From the NCBI GenBank assembly GCA_963757565.1, contig CAVWSB010000002.1, positions 248,001 through 312,000 of the forward strand: a stretch of 64,000 bases of DNA, read 5' to 3'. The position numbers and the translations under genes were made by a program. Below are positions 26,009-33,316 of this stretch, piece after piece. This stretch comes from PALSA-894 sp963757565. GTDB taxonomy: Bacteria; Pseudomonadota; Alphaproteobacteria; Rhizobiales; Xanthobacteraceae. Numbering within the stretch: the stretch's first letter is position 1; every line of letters starts with the position of its first letter. A model generated the notes under the pieces. That model was not told the origin of the DNA. It made no database searches and saw nothing but the letters and a program-made list of their open reading frames with translations.

Positions 26009-27612
26009 GGGCGCCCGCGTGGTTCACGCGCGCCTCGCATGCGGTGGTGCTCTCCTACGGATGGCGGCGCGCCGCCATCGCGTTCGTCGCCGGTGCCGCA
26101 TCGGCGCTGGCGCTCGCGCCGATCAATGCCTGGCCAGTGCTGTTTGCGACGTTTCCGGTGCTGGTCTGGCTGATCGACGGCGCGGCCGCGGGCCGTCTCG
26201 GCGGCGTGATGACAGCGGCGTTGAGCGGCTGGTGGTTCGGCTTCGGCTATTTTGTCGCTGGACTCTACTGGCTCGGCTTTGCATTTCTGGTCGATGCCAA
26301 GACCTTCGCGTGGCTGTTGCCCTTCGCCGTGCTCGGGTTGCCGGCGGCGCTTGCATTCTTCACCGCGGCCGCGTTCGGCGTCGCGCGTTTGTTATGGATG
26401 CGCGGCCCGATGCGCATCCTCGCGCTCGCACTCGCGCTGACCATGACAGAATGGCTGCGCGGCCATCTGTTTACCGGCTTTCCGTGGAACGTGTTCGGTT
26501 ACGCGCTGACGGGCCCGCTGGTGCTGGCGCAAGGCTCCGCACTGATCGGGCTCTGGGGTCTCACGCTCTTTGCGGTGTATCTTTTCGCAAGTCCGGCGGT
26601 TCTGGTGGACGAGTCGCGCGATACGCGGCGGCCGTGGCTCATCGTTGCGATTCCGGTGGTGCTGCTCGCGGCGCTTGCCGCCTATGGCGCGGCGCGCTTG
26701 TCGCGGACGCCGACCGCATTCGTTGCCGGCGTGAAGTTGCGCATCATGCAGCCGAATCTGTCGCAGGATGAGAAATTCAACTACGCCGCCAAGCAACAGG
26801 TGATGGCGCGCTACCTCGCGCTGTCGGATCGCGCGACCGGGCCGGACTCGACCGGCGTCAAGGACGTCACGCACCTGATCTGGCCGGAATCGGCGTTTCC
26901 GTTTTTCCTGACGCGCGAATCCGACGCGATGGCGCAGATTGCCGACTTGCTGCCGCCCGATGGGGTGTTGATCGTGGGCGCCGCGCGTCCAGCCTCGCTC
27001 GCGCCGACGCCCGGCGTACTGCATGCCTACAATTCGATCTACGTGATCGATCACGCGGGATCGATCCTGTCGGTGTACGACAAGCTGCATCTGGTGCCGT
27101 TCGGCGAATATCTGCCGTACCAGGACTTTCTTGAGCGGCTCGGCCTGATGCAACTCACCATGATGAAAGGCGGCTACCTTCCGGGTACGGTACGCAAGCC
27201 GATCGGCGTACCGCGCGCGCCTGCGATGCTGCCGCTGGTTTGTTACGAGATCGTGTTTCCAGGCGAGGTCGTGCCGGCGGGCGAGCGGGCGGGCTGGATG
27301 GTAAACCTCACCAATGACGGCTGGTTCGGGATCAGCAGCGGGCCCTACCAGCACCTGCAGCAGGCCCGCGTGCGTGCGATCGAGGAGGGACTGCCGCTGG
27401 TACGCGCCGCGAACACCGGCGTCTCGGCAGTGGTCGATCCGGTCGGCCGCATCGTGCGCTCGTTGCCGCTCGGCACGGAGGGCGTGCTCGACTCAGCCCT
27501 GCCGCGCGCAATTGCGCCGACTCCGTATGTCCGGCTTGGCGACAGTCCGGTCGGCATTCTGATGCTGCTACTGCTGTCGTGGCTGCTGTGGCGGCGCGGC
27601 CGCACCGCATGA
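26005..27612 (+). CDS. lnt: Apolipoprotein N-acyltransferase
   Basis: 535 residues with GTG start at 26005. Several N-terminal membrane spans are followed by a periplasmic nitrilase-like domain. The catalytic triad is visible: Glu295 (WPESAFP), Lys360 (YDKLHLVPFGEY) and Cys413 (VCYEIVFPG). It N-acylates the lipoprotein cysteine, the last step of lipoprotein maturation in the inner membrane. A final hydrophobic helix (VGILMLLLLSWLLW) ends the protein. It closes the phoH-ybeY-corC-lnt cluster. Confidence 0.96.
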   Translation: MRAPAWFTRASHAVVLSYGWRRAAIAFVAGAASALALAPINAWPVLFATFPVLVWLIDGAAAGRLGGVMTAALSGWWFGFGYFVAGLYWLGFAFLVDAKTFAWLLPFAVLGLPAALAFFTAAAFGVARLLWMRGPMRILALALALTMTEWLRGHLFTGFPWNVFGYALTGPLVLAQGSALIGLWGLTLFAVYLFASPAVLVDESRDTRRPWLIVAIPVVLLAALAAYGAARLSRTPTAFVAGVKLRIMQPNLSQDEKFNYAAKQQVMARYLALSDRATGPDSTGVKDVTHLIWPESAFPFFLTRESDAMAQIADLLPPDGVLIVGAARPASLAPTPGVLHAYNSIYVIDHAGSILSVYDKLHLVPFGEYLPYQDFLERLGLMQLTMMKGGYLPGTVRKPIGVPRAPAMLPLVCYEIVFPGEVVPAGERAGWMVNLTNDGWFGISSGPYQHLQQARVRAIEEGLPLVRAANTGVSAVVDPVGRIVRSLPLGTEGVLDSALPRAIAPTPYVRLGDSPVGILMLLLLSWLLWRRGRTA

Positions 27613-27807
27613 CTTTCCACCGTGAATCCACTGTGAAATAGCAATTTCGTCAGACGGAATATACTGGTTACATATTACCGTTTGTTCCGATAAGTGTGGC
27701 CCGGCGTTGCGCTTGCCCGTGCCGGCTGTCGGCCGGGATGAAGAGAGCATTGCTTTCTCGTGGCGCGTGCACAAGGTTGCGCGCGGAAAGTTCCGAAGGA
27801 GGGCCGC

Positions 27808-28215
27808 ATGGCCAAGAAGGCGCCGAACCCGATCGACAAGCATGTCGGGAGCCGCGTCCGCATGCGGCGCATGATGCTCAGCATGAGTCAGGAGAAGCTG
27901 GGCGATGCGCTTGGACTGACCTTTCAGCAGGTCCAGAAATACGAAAAGGGGACAAATCGCATCGGGGCGAGTCGGCTGCAGCAAATCTCGCTCATTCTGC
28001 AGGTGCCGGTGTCTTTCTTCTTTGAAGGCGCGCCGCCGCCGCCCGGCGAACAGAGCGGGTTTGGCGATGCACCGTCGCCCGGTTACGTCACCGATTTCCT
28101 TGCGACCACCGATGGCTTGACGCTGGTGAAGGCTTTCATGCGCATCGAGAATGCCAAGCTGCGCCGCCGCATCGTCGAACTCGTCGAGGAAATGGCGGGC
28201 ACGGAAACGGTCTGA
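27808..28215 (+). CDS. XRE-family HTH regulator (PraR-like)
   Basis: 135 residues from the ATG at 27808, set by a strong SD (AAGGAGG, about 5 bp upstream). The Cro/CI helix-turn-helix is near-perfect: VGSRVRMRRMMLSMSQEKLGDALGLTFQQVQKYEKGTNRIGASRLQQIS. The remainder (FFFEGAPPPPG ... LRRRIVELVEEMA) matches the rhizobial PraR group, which controls biofilm and symbiosis-related genes in Azorhizobium and Rhizobium. That assignment is by memory of the sequence and of the position before metK. The 195-bp upstream gap is AT-rich for this genome and holds GAAAT-AGCA-ATTTC at 27635-27648, a possible operator. Confidence 0.85.
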   Translation: MAKKAPNPIDKHVGSRVRMRRMMLSMSQEKLGDALGLTFQQVQKYEKGTNRIGASRLQQISLILQVPVSFFFEGAPPPPGEQSGFGDAPSPGYVTDFLATTDGLTLVKAFMRIENAKLRRRIVELVEEMAGTETV

Positions 28216-28292
28216 GCCGCGCCAAAACGCTGTAGCCCATTCGCGTCCCACACAGCCCACATCTTGACCGAACCTCCCGACGCTGCAAGAAA

Positions 28293-28314
28293 CGCCTGCC
28301 GTCGAGGGTAGGCG
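28293..28314 (+). promoter_or_regulatory. Stem-loop in the metK leader
   Basis: CGCCTGCC and GGTAGGCG pair over 8 positions (one G-T wobble) around a GTCGAG loop, 54 bp before the metK start. I could not fit it to a known SAM riboswitch, so only a structured leader is claimed. Confidence 0.3.
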
Positions 28315-28368
28315 CGTTATCCATCCGCGCCGCACGACGGAGGCAACCAGCCTTCGAGGAGTTTTTCA

Positions 28369-29640
28369 GTGTCCCGCAAGAACTACCTGTTCACCAGCGA
28401 ATCCGTATCCGAAGGCCACCCCGATAAGGTCTGCGACCAGATTTCCGATGCGATCCTCGACGCGTTCCTGGCGAACGACATCAAGCTCGGCATCGAGGAC
28501 GACAGCCAGACCAACACGCGGCTGGGGTGCGAAACGCTCACCACCACCAACAAGATCGTGGTGGCGGGCGAATGCCGCGGCCAGGAGCCGCTGTTGAAGA
28601 AATACAACGGCCACACCGTCATGAATCGCGAGCTGATCACCGAGATCGCGCGCGGTGTCGTGCGGGACATCGGCTACGACCAGGACGGCTTTTCCTGGCA
28701 TGGCGCCGACGTCGAGGTCCTGCTGCACGGCCAGTCACCCGATATCGCAATGGGCGTGAACGCCAAGAAAAAGAAGGGCGGCGAGGAAGAGGGCGCGGGC
28801 GATCAGGGCATGATGTTCGGCTTCGCCTGCACCGAGAGCGAAGTGTACGAGAAGGGCTCGTACATGCCGGCGCCGATTTTCTTCGCGCACCGCATTCTGA
28901 AGACGCTCTCCGAGCAGCGCCGCTCCGGCAAGCTGTTCGACCTGCAGCCCGACGCCAAGAGCCAGGTCACCGTGCAGTACGTGGACGGCAAGGCAGTCGG
29001 CTGCACCAAGGTGGTGGTCTCGACGCAGCACAATGCGCAGAACCGCAACAACAAGAAATACACGCCCGGCATGGTGCGTGATCTGATCGAGGGCGCGGTT
29101 GAATCCTCGCTGCCGAAGGGCTGGATGCCGAAGCGCCCGTCCGACTTCCTCGTCAACCCGACCGGTAACTTCGTGGTTGGCGGCCCCGATGGCGACTGCG
29201 GCCTCACCGGCCGCAAGATCATCGTCGACACCTACGGCGGCTATGCGCCGCATGGCGGCGGCGCCTTCTCCGGCAAGGACCCGACCAAGGTGGATCGCTC
29301 GGCCGCCTACGCGGCGCGCTATCTGGCGAAAAACGTGGTCGCGGCCGGGCTCGCCGACAAATGCACCATCCAGGTCGCCTACGCGATCGGGGTTGCCGAC
29401 CCGATGTCCGTGCTGGTCGATCTGCATGGCACCGGCAAGGTCGACGAGCGCAAGCTTGAGAAGATCCTGCCCGAGATGTTCCGGCTCACCCCGACCAACA
29501 TTCGCCGCAGCTTGAAGCTCAACAAGCCGATCTACCGCCGCACCGCGGCCTACGGCCATTTTGGCCGCGCGCCGGAGAAGGACGGCGGCTTCTCCTGGGA
29601 GAAGACCGACCTGGCGGCGGGACTGAAGAAGGCTTTCTGA
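28369..29640 (+). CDS. metK: S-adenosylmethionine synthetase
   Basis: 423 residues from the GTG at 28369, with GAGGAG upstream. MetK condenses ATP and methionine to SAM. Family signatures are exact: FTSESVSEGHPDKVCDQ at the start, the GAGDQGMMFGFA hexapeptide region, and GGGAFSGKDPTKVDRSAAYAARY (P-loop-like). It is longer than E. coli MetK (384) owing to an inserted Lys/Glu-rich loop (AKKKKGGEEEGAGDQG) common in alphaproteobacteria. It feeds SAM to UbiE, MiaB and TrmB encoded nearby. A strong hairpin follows the stop. Confidence 0.97.
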   Translation: MSRKNYLFTSESVSEGHPDKVCDQISDAILDAFLANDIKLGIEDDSQTNTRLGCETLTTTNKIVVAGECRGQEPLLKKYNGHTVMNRELITEIARGVVRDIGYDQDGFSWHGADVEVLLHGQSPDIAMGVNAKKKKGGEEEGAGDQGMMFGFACTESEVYEKGSYMPAPIFFAHRILKTLSEQRRSGKLFDLQPDAKSQVTVQYVDGKAVGCTKVVVSTQHNAQNRNNKKYTPGMVRDLIEGAVESSLPKGWMPKRPSDFLVNPTGNFVVGGPDGDCGLTGRKIIVDTYGGYAPHGGGAFSGKDPTKVDRSAAYAARYLAKNVVAAGLADKCTIQVAYAIGVADPMSVLVDLHGTGKVDERKLEKILPEMFRLTPTNIRRSLKLNKPIYRRTAAYGHFGRAPEKDGGFSWEKTDLAAGLKKAF

Positions 29641-29662
29641 TTCAGCGTCGAAGCACTTCGCG

Positions 29663-29689
29663 ATGGCCGGGCTTGCGCCCGGCCATTTG
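29663..29689 (+). terminator. Probable metK terminator (GGCCGGGC-type hairpin)
   Basis: Perfect 10-bp arms ATGGCCGGGC and GCCCGGCCAT with a TTGC loop, followed by only three Ts. It lies 22 bp after metK. The same arm sequence recurs at 38303-38324, so it may be a dispersed repeat recruited as a 3'-end structure. Confidence 0.5.
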
Positions 29690-29723
29690 CGTTTCGATGC
29701 GCCGCCGTGCTTGACGAATCCCC

Positions 29724-30407
29724 ATGACGATCGAACCGCGAGCATTCTTTGGACGGCGCAAGGGCCATCCTCTGCGCGCGCGCCAGGCCGACCTTTTCGC
29801 CACGCTGTTGCCGCGTCTTGCGCTCGATCTTTCCGCGCCGGCGCCGACCAGTCTCACGACGCTCTATCCTGTTGCCGTCGACCACATCCACCTGGAAATC
29901 GGTTTCGGCGGCGGCGAGCATCTGATCGCGCAGGCGCAAGCCAACCCACGCACCGGCTTCATTGGCTGCGAGCCGTTCGTCAACGGAATGGCCAAGGCGC
30001 TCGCGGCGATCGATGAGAACAACCTCGCCAACATCCGGCTTTATCACGGCGATGCGATTGACCTTCTGGTCTGGCTTCCCGCCGGCTCGATCGTGCGCGT
30101 CGATCTGCTCTATCCCGATCCGTGGCCGAAGCGTCGCCATTGGAAACGCCGCTTCGTGAATGAGGACAACCTCGCCGCGCTTGCCAGGATCCTGCGCCGC
30201 GGCGGCGTTTTCCACTTCGCGACTGACTGGGCGAATTACGCCGAATGGACGCTCGCGCGTCTTACCCGGACGCCGGACTTCGAATGGACCGCCGAATGCG
30301 CCGACGACTGGCGCAAGCCGTGGCCTGGCTTCGTTCGCACCCGCTACGAAATGAAAGCGGCGCGCGAGGGCCGCGCGCCGACTTATCTGATGTTCAAAAG
30401 GCGCTGA
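29724..30407 (+). CDS. trmB: tRNA (guanine46-N7)-methyltransferase
   Basis: 227 residues. TrmB makes m7G46 in the tRNA variable loop. SAM-binding motif LEIGFGGGEHLIAQAQ; then FIGCEPFVNGMAKAL, and the diagnostic DLLYPDPWPKRRHWKRRFV, which carries the catalytic Asp and the PDPWPKKRH-type loop. The C-terminal PGFVRTRYEMKA matches the family TxYE motif. The stop TGA at 30405-30407 directly abuts the stop of the convergent HerA-like gene (TGATCA), with no intergenic base. Confidence 0.95.
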   Translation: MTIEPRAFFGRRKGHPLRARQADLFATLLPRLALDLSAPAPTSLTTLYPVAVDHIHLEIGFGGGEHLIAQAQANPRTGFIGCEPFVNGMAKALAAIDENNLANIRLYHGDAIDLLVWLPAGSIVRVDLLYPDPWPKRRHWKRRFVNEDNLAALARILRRGGVFHFATDWANYAEWTLARLTRTPDFEWTAECADDWRKPWPGFVRTRYEMKAAREGRAPTYLMFKRR

Positions 30408-32315
30408 TCACTTCTGCCAGCGCGGGGCAGGCGGGGCGGTGCCCGCACCGGCGCCTTCGCCGATCGGCCGCTTCAATAGTTTGAAACGATCCGGATCAAG
30501 CCGCGGTGCGGCCGGGGCGGCGGGTGGCGGCGCGAAGGCCGGCTGCGCAAACGCCGGCTGCGGTGCGACGCTGGGTGCCTGCGGGGCGAGCGAAAGCGAA
30601 GAAAACTCGTCGCGCGCCATCGACTCGAAATCGGCCGCGCCGTCGGCGCCCTGCTTGCTGCTCATGGTGGCGCCGCGCCAGCGGTCGATGATCTGGTCGA
30701 TGAAGTCCTCGCTCACGCCGTTGTTGGAATCGGTGGTCGAGTTGATCACGGCCTGGCTGTGCGGGATGTATTCCGGGGGGAGCTGCTTGAACTTCAGGCG
30801 TGTCGGGAGCGCAACGCCTTCGCCGAAGGCCAGCACTTCGCGGGTCCCGAGCGACGGCACGAAAGCGAGCAGGTTGGCGGCCGCGTCGGACACCGCCGAA
30901 CGGACGATCGCCTGGTCGCGCTCGTTCGCCATGCGCATCGCGAACAGCGTCGAGCATTGCGAAATGATGGTGGAGTCGAGTTCGGCCGGGCGCTGCGTGA
31001 CGAGGCCGAGGAAAACGCCGTATTTCCGGCCCTCCTTGGCGATGCGCGAGAGCGCCTTGCGGGTCGGACCGAAACCGATCGAGCGGTCGGCCGACGCGTA
31101 GCGGTGCGCTTCCTCGCACACGAACAGGAGCGGAAACGCGCCATCGCTCCACATGCCGAAGTCGAAGGCCATGCGGCACAGCACCGAAACGACAGAGTCG
31201 ACGACTTCGGCGGGGAATCCCGCGAGCTGCATGATCGTCATAGGCTTGCCGTCTGGCGGCAGGCGGAACAGCTGGCGCAGCGTGTCGTTCATCGTGTCGC
31301 CGCCGACGTTCGCATTGTCGAACATGAAGGCGTAGCGCGGATCGATGCGCACCGTTTCGATACGCTGAATCAGCTTGTGATAGACCATGCGCGAGGAGCG
31401 GTTCTCCAGCTTGCCCATGCGCTCGTCGAGCAGTGCAGTCAGATCGGCGAGGCGATACGGCACCGGCGTGTCGCCGGTGAAGCCGGTCGTTTTTGCGTCG
31501 CTGCGCTTGAGCACGGCGCGGTCGCCCGAACGGAACTGCTGGGTGTAGTTGCTCTTGGCCTGCGGAATGACCTCCGCCAGAACCGCGATCTCCTCGTCAA
31601 GGCCGGGACGGCCGCCGAAAATGACGTCGATCGTCTCTTCGAAGTTGAACAGCCAGAACGGCAGCTTCAAATTTCGCGGGTTGAGCACGAGTGCCTTGTC
31701 GCCGAAGCAGCGGCCGTATTCGTTATGGCCGTCGAGCAGGAACAGCCGCAGATTGGGCCGCGAATTGAGAATTTCACGCAAGATCAACGCAACGCCGCTC
31801 GACTTGCCGACGCCAGTCGTGCCGAGGATCGCGAAGTGCTTGCTCAGCATATCGTCGACATTGACGTAGGCGCCGATCGAGGCGTCCTGCTGAAGGTGAC
31901 CGATGTCGATCGTGTCCGTTCCCGAGATGTCGTAGATCAGCCGCAGTTCGTCGCGCGTGATGAGCGCCGCCGGATCTCCGATTGCCGGATAGTCGGTCAC
32001 GCCGCGCTGGAAATATTGCTTGCCGTCGTCGCGCTGCTTGATCTCGCCCATCATGTCGAGTTGCGCCAGGGCACGGAAACCCTGCTCGCGCGCCGCACTG
32101 GAAATTTCCTGGGTCACGTGCGTGACCATGCCGATGAGCAAGGATTTTGCGCGCTGGATGCGCAGGAACTTGCCCACCGTGATTGAGGCCTCGCGCACCG
32201 GGTCGATGCTTTCGAGCGGCAATCCGACACAGGCTTGCGAGCCGCTTACCGAAAGGACGCGACCGCAGGTGCGCCCCGCATCGAGCATGTTGTTGGAAGT
32301 TCCAGCATCGGCCAT
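30408..32315 (-). CDS. HerA-like ATPase (DUF87 family)
   Basis: 635 residues from the ATG at 32315 (a GTG at 32333 adds six). A HAS-barrel-like N-terminus (VSGSQACVGLPLESID) precedes a RecA-like FtsK/HerA ATPase: Walker A GTTGVGKSS (about 165-173), Walker B LLFVCEEAHRYAS, and the sensor/arginine region IAKEGRKYGVFLGLVTQRPAELDSTIISQC. HerA proteins are hexameric DNA translocases that usually pair with the NurA nuclease; none is nearby. The C-terminal ~90 residues are a Pro/Ala-rich tail ending WQK. Its role in this lineage is not established, though such ORFs are widely conserved in Rhizobiales. Confidence 0.85.
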   Translation of the reverse strand: MADAGTSNNMLDAGRTCGRVLSVSGSQACVGLPLESIDPVREASITVGKFLRIQRAKSLLIGMVTHVTQEISSAAREQGFRALAQLDMMGEIKQRDDGKQYFQRGVTDYPAIGDPAALITRDELRLIYDISGTDTIDIGHLQQDASIGAYVNVDDMLSKHFAILGTTGVGKSSGVALILREILNSRPNLRLFLLDGHNEYGRCFGDKALVLNPRNLKLPFWLFNFEETIDVIFGGRPGLDEEIAVLAEVIPQAKSNYTQQFRSGDRAVLKRSDAKTTGFTGDTPVPYRLADLTALLDERMGKLENRSSRMVYHKLIQRIETVRIDPRYAFMFDNANVGGDTMNDTLRQLFRLPPDGKPMTIMQLAGFPAEVVDSVVSVLCRMAFDFGMWSDGAFPLLFVCEEAHRYASADRSIGFGPTRKALSRIAKEGRKYGVFLGLVTQRPAELDSTIISQCSTLFAMRMANERDQAIVRSAVSDAAANLLAFVPSLGTREVLAFGEGVALPTRLKFKQLPPEYIPHSQAVINSTTDSNNGVSEDFIDQIIDRWRGATMSSKQGADGAADFESMARDEFSSLSLAPQAPSVAPQPAFAQPAFAPPPAAPAAPRLDPDRFKLLKRPIGEGAGAGTAPPAPRWQK

Positions 32316-32529
32316 CGTGTCCACCCGCGTCACTGACTTCGCGGCCGCCCCGTCGGCAATCCGCGTCCCGATGCGAGGTTTAGTGAAGTGCGGTCTAGAT
32401 TGAATTAACCGGGATGCCCCGGCGGCAATCGGCGGAGGAGACTTTTTCTAATCCCTAACAGGGGGTTAACCGCTCAACCCTTGCGACTGCCGGACGCCGG
32501 TTTGCGCGGCTCGGAGACGCCCACAGGCA

Positions 32530-32557
32530 TTGCATTTTTCGAGCAAGCCGCTATATC
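32530..32557 (+). promoter_or_regulatory. Promoter candidate for the rimP-pnp superoperon
   Basis: TTGCAT at 32530-32535 and TATATC at 32552-32557 are separated by 16 bp, in a short AT-rich patch. It would start an RNA about 80 nt before the terminator at 32614-32646. Confidence 0.4.
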
Positions 32558-32613
32558 AGCGCTGTCCTGATCAAGGACATCTCATAACGGTCGGATGATC
32601 CGATCGGCTTTTG

Positions 32614-32646
32614 AGAGTGGGCCCCGCCCGGGACCCGCTCTTTTTT
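32614..32646 (+). terminator. Intrinsic terminator ahead of rimP (candidate attenuator)
   Basis: A 12-position stem (one G-T wobble, one C-A mismatch) between AGAGTGGGCCCC and GGGACCCGCTCT with a 4-nt loop, followed by six Ts. It lies between the likely promoter and rimP, with no gene upstream on this strand that it could serve, so it must either release a short RNA or regulate the operon by attenuation. Predicted premature terminators ahead of rimP have been reported in other proteobacteria. Confidence 0.6.
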
Positions 32647-32673
32647 GTTACCAAAATCCGGGCCCGGCCGGAC

Positions 32674-33315
32674 ATGGTCGCCACGAACGAGACAGAAACT
32701 CTTGCCGAACCCCGGCTCATTGTCGAGCAAGGCATGGCCGCGCGCGTTGCGGCGATTGCTTCGCCGGTGCTCGCCGGCCTGGGTTATCGGCTGGTGCGCG
32801 TGCGTGTTTCCGGAACCTCCGGCTGCACCGTGCAGATCATGGCGGAGAAGCCCGACGGCACGATGGCGATCGAGGACTGCGAGGCCGCCTCGCGCGCACT
32901 TTCACCGGTGTTCGATGTCGAGGATCCCATCGACCGCGAATATCGTCTGGAAGTTTCCTCGCCCGGCATCGACCGCCCGCTGGTGCGCCGCACGGACTTC
33001 GAGCGCGCCGCCGGTCACGAGGCGAAGATCGAGATGAATATCGCGCAGGACGGCCGCAAGCGCTTTCGCGGCATTCTCACCGGCGTCGAGGGCGAGGCCG
33101 CAAGGCTGCGCCGCAGGGATGCGGCGGAGGGCGAGCCGGCCGACGTGCTGCTGCCGATGGCCGACATGGAAGAAGCCCGGCTCGTTCTGACCGACGAACT
33201 CGTGCGGGAATCGCTCCGCCGGGGAAAATCGCAGGCCCGCGAACTCGATCGCCACGCCGACAATGACAATGCGCCGGCCACGCCCGCGCAAGTGAACGGA
33301 AACGAAGGAGAGTAA
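32674..33315 (+). CDS. rimP: RimP ribosome maturation factor
   Basis: 213 residues from the ATG at 32674; the frame is open earlier but those residues overlap the leader terminator. RimP assists 30S assembly. The conserved core is seen: LGYRLVRVRVSGTSGCTVQIMAE, CEAASRALSPVFDVEDPI, and YRLEVSSPGIDRPLVRRTDFERAAG. The C-terminal tail (DRHADNDNAPATPAQ) is longer and more polar than in E. coli. nusA starts 1 bp after the stop, so the two are co-transcribed as in most bacteria. Confidence 0.94.
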   Translation: MVATNETETLAEPRLIVEQGMAARVAAIASPVLAGLGYRLVRVRVSGTSGCTVQIMAEKPDGTMAIEDCEAASRALSPVFDVEDPIDREYRLEVSSPGIDRPLVRRTDFERAAGHEAKIEMNIAQDGRKRFRGILTGVEGEAARLRRRDAAEGEPADVLLPMADMEEARLVLTDELVRESLRRGKSQARELDRHADNDNAPATPAQVNGNEGE

Positions 33316-33316
33316 G

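Larger units (their letters stand above)
32316..32673. other. Intergenic leader region between the HerA-like gene and rimP
   Basis: 358 bp without a gene. The left half faces the HerA-like gene start and has nothing clear. The right half holds a promoter-like pair at 32530-32557, two short hairpins (TGTCCT/AGGACA at 32563-32579; TCGGAT/ATCCGA at 32591-32603) and an intrinsic terminator ending at 32646, 27 bp before the rimP ATG. Confidence 0.6.

Noticed and set aside
28216..28368. Known SAM-II or SAM/SAH riboswitch ahead of metK
   Set aside because: I could not align the leader with the conserved pseudoknot bases of either class; only a stem-loop is reported.
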